DNA of 64,000 nucleotides, taken from DAOTEJ01 sp035454085. Its GTDB lineage: Bacteria > Pseudomonadota > Gammaproteobacteria > Burkholderiales > Burkholderiaceae_F. Below, in pieces: positions 60,269 to 64,000 of this stretch (the first letter of the stretch is position 1; every line of letters begins with the position of its first letter). The stretch covers positions 62,001 through 126,000 of the forward strand of contig DAOTEJ010000001.1 in the NCBI GenBank assembly GCA_035454085.1, read 5' to 3'. The translations under genes and the position numbers were made by a program. The notes under the pieces are model-generated. The model did no database searches and was not told the origin of the DNA. It saw only the letters and a list, made by a program, of their open reading frames with translations.

Positions 60269-61443
60269 GCGCCTCGGGGGCCCCTGCGCTCCGCCAGGAA
60301 TCCGGCGACTCGCCGGACCGCCTCCTCGAGCTGCGGTTGCGAGGCCGCGTACGAGATTCGCACGTAGCGGGAGCCCGCGGCTCGACCGAAGTCCGCGCCG
60401 GGCACGATGCAAACACCGGTGGTTTCGAGCAGGTCGGCGGCGAACTGTGCGCTATCTGCGCTGACCCGCGAGACGTCTACATATACATAGAACGCGCCGT
60501 CCGGCGCCGCGGGGACCTGCAGGCCTAGTGCTTCGAGCGCGGGGACCAGATAGTCCCTGCGAGAGCGAAAGGCCTCACGGCGCGTCTCGAGCAAGCGGAT
60601 CGTCTCGGGCTCGAAGCAGGCCAGAGCAGCGTGCTGCGCGATGGCCGATGGGCAGATGAAGAGGTTCTGGGCCAAGCGCTCCACGATCGGCACCAGCGGC
60701 GGCGGCAGCACCAGCCAGCCCAGCCTCCAGCCGGTCATGCAGAAATACTTCGAGAAGCTATTGACCACGACCGCCTGCGCTAGGGCTGCCGCGCTCCAGC
60801 GCGGCGCGGTACCGTAGCTCAAGCCGCCGTAAATTTCGTCAACGATCGCGAAACCGTCGCGATCGGTCGCCAAATCGACGAGCGCGCGAGTCTCTTCGCG
60901 TGTCAGCGATGTGCCGGTTGGATTGGCGGGCGAGGCAACGAGCAGGCCGCGCGTCGCGGAGGACCAGGCTGCGGCAGCCGCATCGGGCAGGAGTTGGAAG
61001 CGCGCCTGCGGGCCGCAGTTGACTAGCCGCGCGACGCCGTCGGCGGCGGCCACGAAGTGCCGGTTGCATGGATAGCCGGGGTCTGCCATGAGCACCTCGG
61101 CCGATGGATCCACGAGGGCCGCGCAGGCCAGAAGCAGGGCTCCCGAGGCCCCTGCCGTGACAACCACTCTCTCCGCGTCGACCTGCACCCCATACAACTG
61201 CTCGTAATGCCGGCCGATCGCGGCGCGTAGCGCGGGTAGCCCCAACGCGGGTGTGTAGCGCGTTCGCCCCGCTTGCAACGCGGCCTGCGCGGCCTGTACG
61301 ACTGCGAGCGGCGTGCCCTGGTCGGGCTCGCCGATGCTCAGATGGATGATCGAGCGACCCTGGGCCTCGAGGGCGTCGGCCCGCTTGATGATCTCCATCA
61401 CTTGGAACGGGGCGATCTGCTGGGTGCGCTGCGCCGGGATCAT
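60265..61443 (-). CDS. PLP-dependent aminotransferase, class I/II
   Basis: A 392-residue fold-type I aminotransferase. Landmarks: IIHLSIGEPDQGTPLAVVQA, TAGASGALLLACAAL, SPANPTGTSLTREETRALVD and the Schiff-base Lys232 in NSFSKYFCMTGWRLGW. The C-terminal Arg in YVRISYAAS binds the substrate carboxylate. Similar to aspartate/alanine-type aminotransferases; substrate unknown. Its start at 61443 follows a region that contains a candidate small RNA. A -10-like TAGAAT on the minus strand lies at about 61473-61478. Confidence 0.9.
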   Translation of the reverse strand: MIPAQRTQQIAPFQVMEIIKRADALEAQGRSIIHLSIGEPDQGTPLAVVQAAQAALQAGRTRYTPALGLPALRAAIGRHYEQLYGVQVDAERVVVTAGASGALLLACAALVDPSAEVLMADPGYPCNRHFVAAADGVARLVNCGPQARFQLLPDAAAAAWSSATRGLLVASPANPTGTSLTREETRALVDLATDRDGFAIVDEIYGGLSYGTAPRWSAAALAQAVVVNSFSKYFCMTGWRLGWLVLPPPLVPIVERLAQNLFICPSAIAQHAALACFEPETIRLLETRREAFRSRRDYLVPALEALGLQVPAAPDGAFYVYVDVSRVSADSAQFAADLLETTGVCIVPGADFGRAAGSRYVRISYAASQPQLEEAVRRVAGFLAERRGPRGA

Positions 61444-61526
61444 CGTGCCGATCGATCTTGAATTGATCCGGCATTCTAGCCGCTACGACGCGCCAGTTAG
61501 TGCCCGCTTACAAGGCGAGTCCGGGC

Positions 61527-61627
61527 AAAAAGAGGGCTCGTCACACGGTCACTTCCGAATTCGGCTGAGGAGGGAGGGAGGAGAGGCGCCGACTAAGGTG
61601 GTGCGACCGTGTTTGGTTGACGAGCCC
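61527..61627 (-). ncRNA. Candidate small RNA with pyrimidine-rich loop and terminal hairpin
   Basis: On the minus strand the sequence forms GGGCTCGTCA, a six-nt bulge ACCAAA, CACGGTC, a 54-nt loop, GACCGTG, TGACGAGCCC and TCTTTTT. So a 17-bp stem ends in a T tract, as an intrinsic terminator would. The loop includes CTCTCCTCCCTCCCTCCTC, complementary to Shine-Dalgarno sequences, plus a small CCG-AATT-CGG hairpin. It could be a trans-acting RNA that blocks ribosome binding, or an attenuator in the aminotransferase leader. Its 5-prime end and promoter may lie in the gap. Confidence 0.4.
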
Positions 61628-61652
61628 GCACGACCCCACTCTATCCCCCGCC

Positions 61653-61752
61653 NNNNNNNNNNNNNNNNNNNNNNNNNNNNNNNNNNNNNNNNNNNNNNNN
61701 NNNNNNNNNNNNNNNNNNNNNNNNNNNNNNNNNNNNNNNNNNNNNNNNNNNN
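61653..61752. other. Assembly gap (100 N)
   Basis: A fixed-length N run upstream of maeB. Its edges share no repeat. Confidence 0.95.
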
Positions 61753-61793
61753 CGCGGGGCCATAATGACCGCCGGCCCTCCATCCTGTCCCGC

Positions 61794-64000
<2,207 letters not shown>

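Larger units (their letters stand above)
61444..61793. other. Intergenic region between aminotransferase and maeB, with a gap
   Basis: It holds a candidate small RNA (61527-61627), a possible -10 for the aminotransferase, and a 100-N scaffold gap at 61653-61752. The maeB promoter is likely in or near the gap. The 41 nt between gap and maeB have no clear ribosome-binding site. Confidence 0.5.

Overview
The window is a piece of a very GC-rich betaproteobacterial chromosome, most likely from the order Burkholderiales. Supporting signs are the gene sets accB-accC-prmA-DUF3426 protein-PfkB kinase, pilS-pilR-thioredoxin-ampD, nrdA-nrdB-lysine/alanine histone-like protein, and RNB nuclease-tonB-aroE-mtgA. 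No rRNA, tRNA, CRISPR array, insertion sequence or prophage was seen. Three runs of exactly 100 N (30885-30984, 33676-33775, 61653-61752) mark scaffold joins. Nearly all of the rest is ordinary, tightly packed chromosomal coding sequence.

Layout. 1-6206: an Opp/Dpp/Yej-type peptide ABC transporter operon (C-terminal part of the binding protein, two permeases, one fused double ATPase) ending in a SAM-dependent methyltransferase. 6337-16789: a protein and peptide utilisation and TonB region, with a secreted S9 peptidase, a divergent TonB-dependent receptor, a 59-residue membrane peptide, an orphan SoxX-type cytochrome c, and a tonB-exbB-exbD-exbD-TPR cluster. 16934-20568: ruvC-ruvA-ruvB and ffh. 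20583-25696: a co-directional chain of ypjD/ccsA-like gene, PP0621-like gene, pilS, pilR, thioredoxin-like gene and ampD. 25697-30124: class Ia ribonucleotide reductase nrdA-nrdB behind a promoter with paired NrdR boxes. 30712-31427: the histone H1-like repeat protein, interrupted by a scaffold gap. 31540-39024: yggT, then a leftward block of PfkB kinase, DUF3426 protein, prmA, accC, accB, aroQ, a TlpA-like thioredoxin and an uncharacterised gene. 39134-49733: a rightward block from mpl to a LysE-type exporter. 49734-57335: a second complete peptide-type ABC transporter operon that also encodes two amide-bond hydrolases. 57474-61443: ubiD, a lytic transglycosylase with a long structured leader, and an aminotransferase. 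61794-64000: malic enzyme maeB, running off the end.

Functional themes. Peptide and acylated amino acid acquisition recurs: two Opp/Dpp-type importers, a periplasmic or secreted prolyl-oligopeptidase family enzyme beside a TonB receptor with its own energising complex, and an importer coupled to N-formylglutamate amidohydrolase and an AstE/AspA-type deacylase. Cell-wall recycling and synthesis genes (ampD, mpl, mtgA, SLT transglycosylase) are also well represented.

I did not find a clear, wholly new multi-gene system. The least explained signals are small: a ten-A tract inside the histone-like gene followed at once by stop codons in both other frames, a candidate small RNA with a pyrimidine-rich anti-Shine-Dalgarno loop upstream of maeB, and a roughly 270-nt structured leader in front of the lytic transglycosylase.
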